Assembly: GCF_000003605.2 (NCBI RefSeq)
Contig: NW_003109094.1
Coordinates: 73,094 to 107,556 of the forward strand
Length of the DNA: 34,463 bases
Reading direction: 5' to 3'
Source of the DNA: Saccoglossus kowalevskii
Taxonomy: Eukaryota > Hemichordata > Enteropneusta > Harrimaniidae
Shown here: in pieces, positions 10,701 to 22,700 of the stretch
Numbering within the stretch: the first letter of the stretch is position 1
How the letters are laid out: each line of letters starts with the position of its first letter
Translations under genes and position numbers: made by a program
Notes under the pieces: model-generated
Databases searched by the model: none
Told to the model about the DNA's origin: nothing
Seen by the model: only the letters and a program-made list of their open reading frames with translations

Positions 10701-13700
10701 GGAAATTACGCTTACAAGAATAATACTATCCTTACAATCATATAAGCAATATATACGTCACTTACCACGGGTGGATCGCTTACTTATCGCCCTTGGTGGA
10801 TGCTTATCCCGCAAGCCGACATAATAGTCGGGCATGATCTGTGGCAAACCTACCGATATCAACTGCGGTGTTAGCGGACATACACCAAAGAAAGCTTCCT
10901 TATAAGATGCCGCATATGCGAGTGAAGAGCAAGCAAACCCTTGGTGGTCCGAGTATATTGTAGTTGTTGCTGCAAGATGGAATAATTAAATCAATGATGC
11001 GGAATGCGAGTTCCGTAATTTGCAGACTAATATCACGAATTTAAGCAGGGAGAAGTATATATAAAACCGAGTAAAAGACAGAAGGACACAAGACACGCCA
11101 CCTGATTTCATGTATAATAGATAGAGCTGATTTCCAGCAGTACGAAACGTTATGAATTCGAAGCAAAGTGTCATAAAAATAATCACACACAAAGACTATT
11201 ATAGCAATAAACAATACCGATATCGATACCAATTTACCTTGAGCCAGATAACATTTTACATGTAGAAATCAAAGACAAACTGCGTGTTGATTTCATGGAA
11301 ATTGTAAAATCGGGTTAATTGTGGTCATTAACTCTTTCATAAAATAAACAGTTTTTCCTTATTTTTCAATGTCGATCAAAACCTGCAGTTAATTGATAAT
11401 TGTGTCTATTTGGTCCAAAAATGTATTAAAATGTGACACCGAAATTTGCGCGGATAAATACGTAGTTAAAATCGTGGACGTCATATTTGGTTAAAGCGGG
11501 AGGGTCGTCATCTGCGCACGCGCGGGAATTGAGTCCCAAGCGACGATAACAACACACGCTAAAAATGACAATAACAAATGTAAACAATGACACGCTATGG
11601 CCATCTGGCGCATGCGCAGGTGACGACTCCCCCACTTTAACGAGTGTATAATTGAAAATGTTTTCCTAAAATCTATATTATATGGTAAACTTACTTGGTA
11701 CAAGTTGACGTGTATTGGCCGAACTACTTCCACCAATACTGCCTTTTCTTTGGCAGCTCCCTGTAGCCGCCTGTATTTCCAAACTAGACACCCCATCACA
11801 CCAGTCACAGACAAACACAGTAGTTATACTTTTGAAGTTAATTTCAACCTGCGTGAATCATAGACACGTAAGATGAGTAATATGATAGGCATGTACAAAT
11901 TGATTAGTTGGTCTCGGCGAAACTGTGCATCTTCACTGACACTCTCCTTTCGTGCCGCGATCATGTAACACACTTCTCCGAGGTGTATAGGTCATTTTTC
12001 CGGACGTACATACCAAAGTGAGACTAACCGGAAGTGGGAAATGCGCGCGCATGCAGAAACGCAGTATCGTCAATTTCCGAGAAAGTGGTCTATAGGATGA
12101 AAAAGGCTGTAGCAAATATTATTAATAAAAGATATACCTTATTAAGTGTGATTTTCTGTCCTATTTGTCCGATGATCTTAAGCGCAGAGATAAATCCTAC
12201 ATTAATATTGCTTATCTTAAACACATTCGTTCCTGGTGTAACGAGTACATCGATCGGGAAAGTTGAATTGTCTGTACCAGAAATTATAAAAGATATATAC
12301 AGGCCCTCCGAGGGTCCATCTGCAACGTCTACACTAATACTATAATTAGAATATGCTGTAATGAAAATATAAAAAAAAAATATATATATATAGCAAATAA
12401 ACACATATACCTCTTACATTTATATATAACGCTAACAATTCTATGGCATACCATACTTCGCCATACCATGATATCAGATCATCATATCATATCTTATCAT
12501 CAGATCTTATCAAATCACATCATATCATCAAGGTACTACCGTACGTCTCTGTATTGATATTTTCGACTAAAATATCTGACACTGACAACACGGCGACACT
12601 AATTGACCAACAGTGGCGGATCCAGAGGGGCCGGGGGGCATGCCCCCCCCCAACGCATGACGATTCATATCTACTGGATTACGCATAGCTTCTCTGCGAT
12701 TTTCGCTCCGTATATCTTAAGCGAAGCTTGCGCCCCCCCCCCCCCCAGTACATTTTGCTGGATCCGCCACTGTTGACCAAAGTAATATAATTCTACATAT
12801 ATACTAGTGTTCTAGTCTTTCGCGTGTTCGAAACACACCAGTGAAGTAGCTGGGACTTACCCTGATCTGTGAACACTAAGTAGTTCTGCAGCCCCACGTC
12901 TTTCCACGTATTGCCCGGATGTCTGGGGTCGGAGACAGCCCAGCAACCCCACGAAAGGATGTAATTACTCTCCGGTATACTTTGACCCAAATGCTGTGCC
13001 CAACTATCGTTCTTTTCGATTTCCACGTGGTGTTGGTTAAGGTCGCTGAATAATGTACACAGTCTGACATCTGTTTCATTGCCGTGACCACCGGTTGAGT
13101 AAGTGAAAGCTTCACAGCCCGCACTGAAAGGCAAAATTATAACGGGTATAGTTTGTAAAACAATCGTTAAAAAGTCTGCACGTATCACATATCATGATGC
13201 TTGAATTGAGGTCTAAGGATTATCATTTGGAATAATTGATGAAAGCAGTTTTTATTTATTTATTTTTATTTATAATGAATATTTAATTCAAGTACTTTTC
13301 GGCGCCTCCAAACGTTGAAGATCTTCGGCTTCCCAGTTGATTCTGAATAATGCATGTGGATTCACAAAGATTCGCTTCTTTTTCGAATCAATTCGAATAC
13401 TGGTGAATCATATTTGTTTTGGGGATGTATCTTTCAGTGACATTGTGCCAAAAGCCAGACACATGTTCATGATGTTTTTGTTTAGATACATAATAGTATG
13501 AGGTTATTACGAATCTGGGTTACGAATATCTCAACGAATGCACGAAGACAGTACGCTGCGCGTCGGTCGATACGCGGCGCACTGTCTGAGTGCATACTTT
13601 GAGGTATTCTCGTAATAACCTTATTATTATACATCTTTACCATCCAAGGATATGGGAATGCCGAAATCCAAAAAGTTAAGAACAGAACTTTTTTGTGTGG

Positions 13701-16700
13701 AGTCCGTTCAAATTCCGATGGCAGCCATGTTTGTTTTTATTATTTGAGGACGCTTACGCGCGTAAACATTCTATATTTGGAATTCGCATTTCCTTATATG
13801 GTAGAATGAAAATACATTGTACCCCGTAAAATAACGCAAAATTACGGCACGCTTTAACTTGTGGCGCTACGGTGACAGATGTATAATATAATAATAATCT
13901 GGAATATTATTACCGGTATACATACCTTTTTCTGCATTCGTCGTAACAAACCTCACTGTTCATGTTGTAAACGTTTTCGATCAAATCAACTACTTGTTGT
14001 TCAACGGCTGCCGCGCATGCGTATGTCCATCCAATGTAGGAATCCGGCTTCAGATACTTGTCAGTTAATGTCGCCTGAAATGCGCATGTGCAAATCTCGC
14101 CGTTTGTAAGCGGTATTTTCTTATGTATTTCAGTTTCATCGTCTGGAGCTGAAATTGAAAAAGGATACTGAATGCATTAACGTTTAATTTGTAGTAGTCG
14201 TGATTTTTTATAGGCACATGTACGTTTTACAATGGGTGCTGAAAGATGGGGGTAAAGTACCTTTCAAAGTCAAGCTAGTGTCAACATTTCCCAACAAGTC
14301 CCGGTCAAATTGTTTTTCGTGTTCATGTTGTTCACTGCATAGCATAATGTTTAATATCTTTGACTATAAATACATTACAGCATTTATTTTATGCCAAAAT
14401 TAGGATAATAAATCACGTAAGATCGACATGCACAAACTGGAAATCAAGCAAGCGGAGGGGTGTCACCAACACGTGTGCGGAGTCACGAAAACAACGCACG
14501 CTAAAACCGCAAAGGCTCACGGGTAGACACTTGTTCGTAGTCAACGACACGCTCTAACCGTTTGCCGCATGCGAAGTGATGCCCCCCCGCTTTAAATAAA
14601 GAGTTGCGACTAGGTCGACTCCATATAGAGGTCAACATTTAAGTTGCCATTACAGTCGGCCTTGTTTTCTGAAATTAGAATGGCATACGAAGATTACTGA
14701 TACTAACCACATTCTCCGGAGTCATCCAAGCGGTAAGCTGGCGGACAGACTGTCGACAAAGCATACATTTGAGACATGTTACAGCAAACTTTTGAACTCA
14801 GGGTCACAACAATATTTATGTTGGATGAAAAGTTATTGCAGGGTCTGCGGTGACTCGTTTAGTTAAAACACACGACTCTTGTCTGTATGAGTATAGAAAC
14901 TTGCGTACAAGCTTCGTGACACACTAGGAATCTGCGAAAATAATCAGAAACGTCTTTCAAATAGAAGACGGTATATAACGCTATTATTATGCACTAATGA
15001 CGGACTTACATAAAAGACCTATCAAATTTGTTATGGTTGTGCACTTCAATTTCATACTATGCATAATGTTGTGTCTGTATCGATCACTAACATTTTTATT
15101 TCTCATGATTTATTCATTGTTTGTATTACCAACTTTAGGTAATTTACGTTATAATGTATCATTCATTTGTGTTATTTTCCTGTAAATCGCGCCCTCTAGT
15201 GACGAAGCACGTAAATGTGTGACACAAAGGTCGTTCAAAGCATTCATATCACTTTGATCTGTAGTCCACCAAGGAAGATTGGGTTTTTGATTTGAGCTGA
15301 TACCTTCCACTAAGGTACTAATACCTTCCATGGCTGAACGACTTCACAACCAATCGCCGTCGTCGCTTTCAGCGCCATTGCCTACACTCATATACGTCAT
15401 TTTGACATCACACATTCGCCCGTCATTAGAGGGCGCACTTTTATAGTAGTGACGTATTTTATGTTGAATATAAACGAGACTGATTTAAGGTTGTTCGCTG
15501 TAGGCCCCTTTTTTCGATCTTTTTTACCATGATCAAAATAAACTGTGATCACCAAATGTGAAAACAATCTTTCAAAATACAAGCCACTTTAATCCTATAC
15601 ATCCAACATTTTTGACACTCTGAAACAAGGAACACAGAATTTAATTCGGCGAGTTGTTTCCCCAACCAGTACAGTAGTTGCCTTTGGAAAAAAGGTGAAT
15701 GCAACAAGAGATAGGACAACGAAAATTGTGACCGGAAGCGCGGTGTGAACCTTGGGGAAAAAAGAGGAGAGTCTGGTACAAATTGTTCTACAATTGAAGA
15801 ATTAAAAAGATTATTTCTAGAGCAAGTAAATATAGTGCCACCAATAGGACTTGCAGTCACAAACGGATTTTACCCCTCAAAAGAGCGCCCTCCGAGTTAA
15901 TTATGCACCCAGAATGCAATGCGAATCCAATATGGCTGTTACCACAGTTTTCTCCTATGCTGGAAGAACAAAATCATATATACTCACTCGGATTACAATG
16001 TTCTTGGTGTTCAGGGAGTACACACATTGAGTAGGAGACATCTTCATTTGCGATGTAACACCAAGCATTCGCAAGATGGGAATCACTGCCCGGTTTAAAA
16101 GACGGGTTGCCGGGGTTACGGCAGAAGTTGTGGTTTCCCAGTCCACGTCCAGGGTGATTATACGGTGTCTGTATGTCGCCTCCACTTTGTGAGGACCATT
16201 TTAGGCAAACTTTCCCTGAGCGGGTTTGACTCACTTTGCCCCGGTAGTCCGAACCATCACGTTTAGTATAGCATTCCAGTGCGTCTGTGCGTGTATAAAT
16301 AAACATAAATGCCTGTATTAGTTTCTGTTTGCAACTCTTCAACATGCCAGGAAGTTTTTCACGCCCACTTTCTGCTACAGAAATTGAGTTACTTTCACTA
16401 TATGTACAGTGAACGGCAGAAACCCGGGGACGTTATATATGTGTTTTGTTATAATCGAAATGGTTTTGCGATTTCATCGTGAGCTGAGTTTATTCAACTT
16501 CATCTAACCGGCAAGTCCTTCATTGAGAATGCGTGTGAAATCGCATTTGCTATGTCACGTGACGGAAAACGCTGAAATTATGGGCATTGACGATGTTTAG
16601 CGCTTGAGTCAATCATTATTTGAATTTGAATGAAAGCTGATCATCAGCAGGCCCGTAGTTTGGGGGGTGGGGCGTGGGGGGTTCGGGGGATTCGGTCGAA

Positions 16701-19700
16701 CCCCCTAAATTTTGGAAGTGAATAGATTTATGATCGTAGATTAGAACATAATAAAACAAACAGTATTAATTAAAATAATTATCGTTGTTTAAATCACTTG
16801 ACTCCTGAGGTAACTACCAGAGTAATGTAATGAGTAATGCATAGTAATGAGCATTTAGGTGGCATCGAGCTTTAAATGTCAATCGTGAAGTTATGCCGTC
16901 TCAGCTCAACAGCAGCCAACCAAAACAGGTTGTTATAAATAGGCAAGCTTTTATTCGGTTTTTCGCGATGGTGTAATGAAGATCGCGTTCAAGCACCTGA
17001 TTTTACATATTAAAACAACAGGAAACAATAATGTAATGGTAGTCACTCTCTGAATGATGTGGTGGTCCTGAATAGGGCAGTTTCAAGTTGTCTTGTGCTA
17101 ATGTTCGCTCAGTTAGTAAAGTGTGGAGATCGAACGGGATTGACACGACAACACCACACTGTACTTTCCTAGTTTGGTTCATTAGTTTTGTATTCTTCAA
17201 GTTAATGATGGCATATATACTGTTTTGTTCCAAGTGTATCAGCCAAATGTAGTCACTCATTGTATTAGTACGTGTAGCCTCTGTTATTGGACAATAGTGT
17301 ACAGCTACGGGTTGAACATATCATTAAAAAAAAATACCGAAGATTTACATTTTGTTGTATCATCAAAGTATCATCACGAGTTGTATAGGTCGAAGAGCTT
17401 CTTGCAGCCAACAATTTACCCCACAGTGTTACTTCAGCACTGAAACTATGCGATGAATCATAAATTGCAAACATAATTTTTTTACACGTTTTTTTTTGAT
17501 GTTTCAGAAAATTTACTATATTTTTAGTGGGTTCATAAAAGGAGTTGTAGTCATTGAAGTCTATTGAGACCGCTTCTAAACTGCCACTATATGCATATTA
17601 TTTTACCACCCTCTAAAAACAGATTTACAGTGAACCAAATATATTTACATACTGTAAGAAACTTGGTAGTATGCCATTAGTTAGTGCATTTAATTTGTTT
17701 GATGCAATCATTGTGCTAACTATTTCTTATGGTAGCGATATGGGGGTACGTAAATTCGGAAATCGAGAGGATAACATTTTGCAGATATCTACCCGGTACT
17801 TAGCATTAATAGTTGTACAAACAATGTAGCGATGTTAGACGAATGTGGAAGGCTGCCATTGTGCTGTGGTTGTTTCAAGCGTTGTATCTCATATTGGTTA
17901 AAATTACTGAAACCCCAAAACATGTTATATCATGCTTAAACGATTAGACAAGACCGGCAGACCTGCTTGGGAAACCCACATAAAAATCTCCTGTTCAAAT
18001 ATGGTTTCGGCATTGTCTGGTTTGAAAATCAAGTTGGAGATACTGCAAATTTGTTAGGAATATTCACTCAAAAAATAAAAAAAAATAGTGGCATGCCTCA
18101 ATTTCACAATCATTCAGGCTGTGTACATTTGGAAAAATCAAAGTAAAATCAAAATCAAAATCAAAAAATCAAACCTGGGAGATTTATTGGCAAGCAATTA
18201 TAGACTAAAATATATACTGACGAGTTTTCGCTGTTTTGGCCATAAACATAATGTTGAATTAGGCAGACACACAAAAATACAGTTAGATCAATATTTTTTT
18301 AGTTTTTGCAGTGATACGTTCGAATTTAGCATGATAGAAAATGAAATTTACTTTGTTTTTATATGTCCATTATATAATGATCTAAGGGCTGATCTTTTGT
18401 CAATAACCCTATGCAATTATGCAAATACTGACAGGCTTACTTCGTCGCTACACAAACTGTCACACCATATATCAAATAGCTCTATATTTTTTAAAAGTTT
18501 TCAAGCGACGAGATGAATATGAATTCAGCTTAACTTAGTACCATGTATTTACATGGATGTTGTATGTGTTTAAAACGTGCTATGCACTTTTCTACCCATT
18601 ACATTTTGTAAGATAGGCTGAGGGCCTGTACAGAAATAAAATTACATAATACAAAATTGACTAATACTAAAATGAATAATTGTAGACAGATTTCGACATG
18701 AAATCGTGTCACTTTTATGTGGCGCTAACATCTGCGAAGAGCGAACAAACTCGTAAGTAGCCTTCTACCTTAAAATACTTAGACAATAATGCTAAGATAA
18801 GTACAGTCTTGTCTTTTTTGTGTACAACATTTTGCCGTAGTGGATCAATGGTGTGAATGTGTTTGAGGAATGGCTCAGGACCCCTTCTCTAAAATGGTAA
18901 AATAGTTCAAAGATGTTATGTGAAATATCTTACCAATAAAATTTAATTTAAAACCGATAATATAAAAATGTCTGTAACAGAGCTCAAAAACACTTTTTGA
19001 ATATTATAAAATTCACACATTTCACATCAAATGTATAAGTGTTGTTTTCGAACCCCCTATTCAAAAGTGCTGGCTACGGGCCTGCATCAGTATTTCTCTG
19101 TAATGTTCTCCCCAGGCCAAAACAGCGTCGCGGGCCCCGACGCGATCGGATTTGCGACGCTATGTGTTTCCTCCGCGATGCTATTATTTATCCCGTGATC
19201 TGATTTCTTCAGTCTCTCACAGACTGTAATATTTCCTGGCTAACTAGTTAAATCTACAAATGCATTGTATTAACGCCAATTTCCCGGGATAATCCCCTGT
19301 TGTTTCTCATTGGTTGGATTTCGTTTTAAAAAAACAAAGCAGTTCTATAAAGACAAAGCCGTAAGCCCCGGTGTCAAACGCTCATTGCCAAACGTATATT
19401 CATATGCAAATGATATAGTCACACTTGGGGTCAAAAGCCACATGTTTCCGGTGTGTACGAAACGTATTTTCATTATTATTTTTAGAAATGTAGTCGTACT
19501 ATTATTCTAAGTTTTGATTTTTGTCAGTATTTTTGATATTGTATTTGTTTTTTGAGATCAAAATGTGAAAAAATATATTTATGACGTAAACAATTTTGAC
19601 CTCGTGATTGTGAATCCAAGATGGCGTCACCCGCGTAAGATCCAGCGAGCGTGAACATCCCACTCGGATCGCATATCGTGCTCAGATTCGGATGAATTAG

Positions 19701-22700
19701 GTGAAGCATTATTGAAAATAATATATTTATCAAGAAATTGGGAATTCTAATCAAGAAACGTGTGGAAATTGGAGTGACACTTGTGTTATTTCTTGGAAGA
19801 AAAGCCTCAATTTTACGTGGTATAACAATGGCGACAATTCGTAATTCAGACCTCCGTTGTCTCGAATTGTTCACAATTGTGTTGAACAGACAACATCGAT
19901 GATTAAAAAAAATACATAAAGATGGATAATTTCAGCCAGAAAAAACTATTATTGCTCGAACATAGTAGCGTAAGTATCGTGACTCGTAACAGTTGTTGTA
20001 CTTAACCGGAAAACAACAGAAACGGAAGACAAGCAATGAGAATAATCAACTCCATGTTTAATTTACCGGGACTGAACAGGGTTTTATAAAGTTGCTGATT
20101 GCTGGGCAAAGCAAAGAAACAGAAAACTCAGTATTTCTGCAGGACATTTGCAATACTAAACATGCAGTGCAATAATTGTTTACAGGTTGTACATAAAATA
20201 AATAGAAAAAAAGGAAAAAAACTGGTTTTGTTTTATTCCTCCATATGACAAACAATATGTTAATTTATGCTAATTATATGCTAATTATTATGCAAATTAG
20301 CCGCGACTCGATGAAAAATGTCTGTGGAGAACACTGAAATACATCCCCCAAAATGTGAGTTACGTCACATCCATCTTATAAATAAAAATCAGATAATAAT
20401 GCTGTACTACCTTTAAGATAAGGAGACGCCTCTGGAGACCAATCTCCTCTCCCTAGCCGGTTCCTGGCAGCCACACGCAATCGGTAAGTCTGACCGTATT
20501 CTAGTCCACCAATCATAATGGTCCTTTCGTTGAATGCTGCATCGGCGTACGTAACCCAAACACGCTGGCTCGAAAAATATTGAATGACGTATCCGATGAC
20601 TTCATTACTACTGGTCATGTCTGCCGGTGGCTCACTCCATTCTATGATTATACTGTTTCCGATGATTGACACAGTCCTAACTTCCGGGGGCGCTTTAGGT
20701 GTACCTTCAAATTTAGAGAACACGATTATTACCTTATTGTGTTATTTTGTCGGCACACGTTTTGGCTACCATGGAATTTGTGTTCCAATTTCACTTTCGA
20801 TAACAATAAAAATAGCTACCGGCGCTACCACTTTCGCAATTGATCTTAGACATCGACGGCTGTCGAGATATCGTTGACAACGAGACTTTCCCCCTCAAAT
20901 AGCGTTCCATTTTCACCCGGCACCGCGTCTGCTGCTTCATTACCATGGTTACATAGGGGATGTGGTGTTATGGAAGAATGGAACATAATTTGAAGGTAAA
21001 AACAAAAAAATTGTAAAATTCAAATTTTAACTGTAACATTACGATACGAACTTTCCGTTTTCAGGGGGTGAAAACAACTGCTTTTGACAAGTGAATTCAG
21101 AAACATATCAACAACATTCCATAACGAAATACTGTAAAACATGTCTTTGCTAGCTAGCATGCTATTTTAGCTAATCTGTAATTTTGCTAATTCAAGATGT
21201 AGATAATTTAACATAAAGTATATTCTCGCAATGAGATTAATTCGTGCCAAGAGTCAAATCCGCTAAAATTGCATGCAGCTATTTCAACGTGTTCTACAAT
21301 ATATTCCATATACATAATACTATTTTTTTATTATAATTACCGACATGTTTCGCATTTCATTTGTCTTGAATTATGACTAAAACAGTTGAATGATATCGCA
21401 AAATATGTAACATCTTTAACAACTCTTGTATAAACAATAAATTTAATAAATATGGCTAAATTCCGGGATTGACCACCAAACAAATAGACAGAGACTCAGT
21501 GGGGAAGTCTAAGCCACTGGTAGAGAACCGCGACCGCAAATGTAAAAAAACAACAAAACGGGAATAATAAATTAAAAAAGTGATAACCAGTCATTGTCAA
21601 AACCATATGCTCCGTTTGTATCGTAGTCACGAAACTACTGAGACGGTATCCATATTATCGTCCGATATGTAATGGCTTCGTGTAGAAACAAACAAGATGG
21701 TCGCCAGTCAGCCATTTTGATTTACTGGTTTCAAAAATGTGCGAGTGTTTGTCCGATATGATGTCTGATGTTAGAAGGCCACTTTGAATCTAACCCGAAA
21801 AATAAAATAGAGTGCGCCGTACTCCAATTATGTCCAATGTACATGGTTTGAACGAAATCCATTCATGCATGACTGAAATCCAATGTCGAAATGGTGAACA
21901 TTTGTGGTTTTGATACATTTTTCACCCTAAACTGGATCATAAAATGCATGTGCATATGTCCGGTATGATGTACGTGTAAAGTTTAAACTGTATCGGCACA
22001 GGCATGCCAGATATATGGATACGCGGAACTACATTTTTTAAAACAAAATGACTGTCAGTCGGCCATTTTAAACTCCATACAAAAAATTAAATGACGTACA
22101 CCAAGGTCCCACTGTGTTCAATGTACACGAATGTATGAATGTATGCATGCGCAAACTATGCGGATCCTAAAAACAAAGATGGTGACTTTGACTGTTGCGT
22201 AGACCAACGAGTACAAACAGATTAGCTCCATGGTTATCAGAAGGTGTCGACAATAGTGCACGTCGTGCCCAGATCAAAACTCTATTAAAAGAACGCATTG
22301 GATTGTGGGCAATTGTTTTTTAACAACACAGTTGTCACTCTTGCGCGGCGCGACGACCACGGATTTTAATGCATTTCTGGGATTAAGACTGCCTTTCGGC
22401 CATCTTGAATAGGACTATGAAACAAATGCATGCGCATATGTCCGATACAATGTTTGATGTGTGTGTGAAATGTGAACTTGATCGGTTGCGCACGCACATC
22501 GATCCATGAGTCCTCGTTTTCGGGCTGCGTCCGAACGTGGGCTAAAATGTAACATGTAAACACCTACAGTGGTAATATTAAGACAGTACTGTAATTTCGT
22601 GTAAACAATGTATTTTACACGCGCTGTATTCGTCGTATGGAAAGCGCGCTGCGCGACGACCGCCACCATTTAATGTGAATACGTAAAATATTTACCTGGC

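Larger units (their letters stand above)
9792..11694 (-). other. Intron 10
   Basis: This 1.9-kb AT-rich intron contains a relative of the 3232-4569 element at about 9930-10006 and a TTAA MITE at 11491-11640. Between them I see no exon-like segment. Confidence 0.6.
16285..20410 (-). other. Intron 4
   Basis: A 4.1-kb intron of which 2.4 kb (16648-19084) is a single inserted element with a LINE fragment inside. Remaining sequence at 19100-20410 is AT-rich without exon-like segments. Confidence 0.65.

Noticed and set aside
11491-11814. Open frame running from exon 10 region through the MITE
   Set aside because: The frame crosses a strong splice donor and a MITE with inverted ends; only the 76-nt exon fits neighbouring phases.
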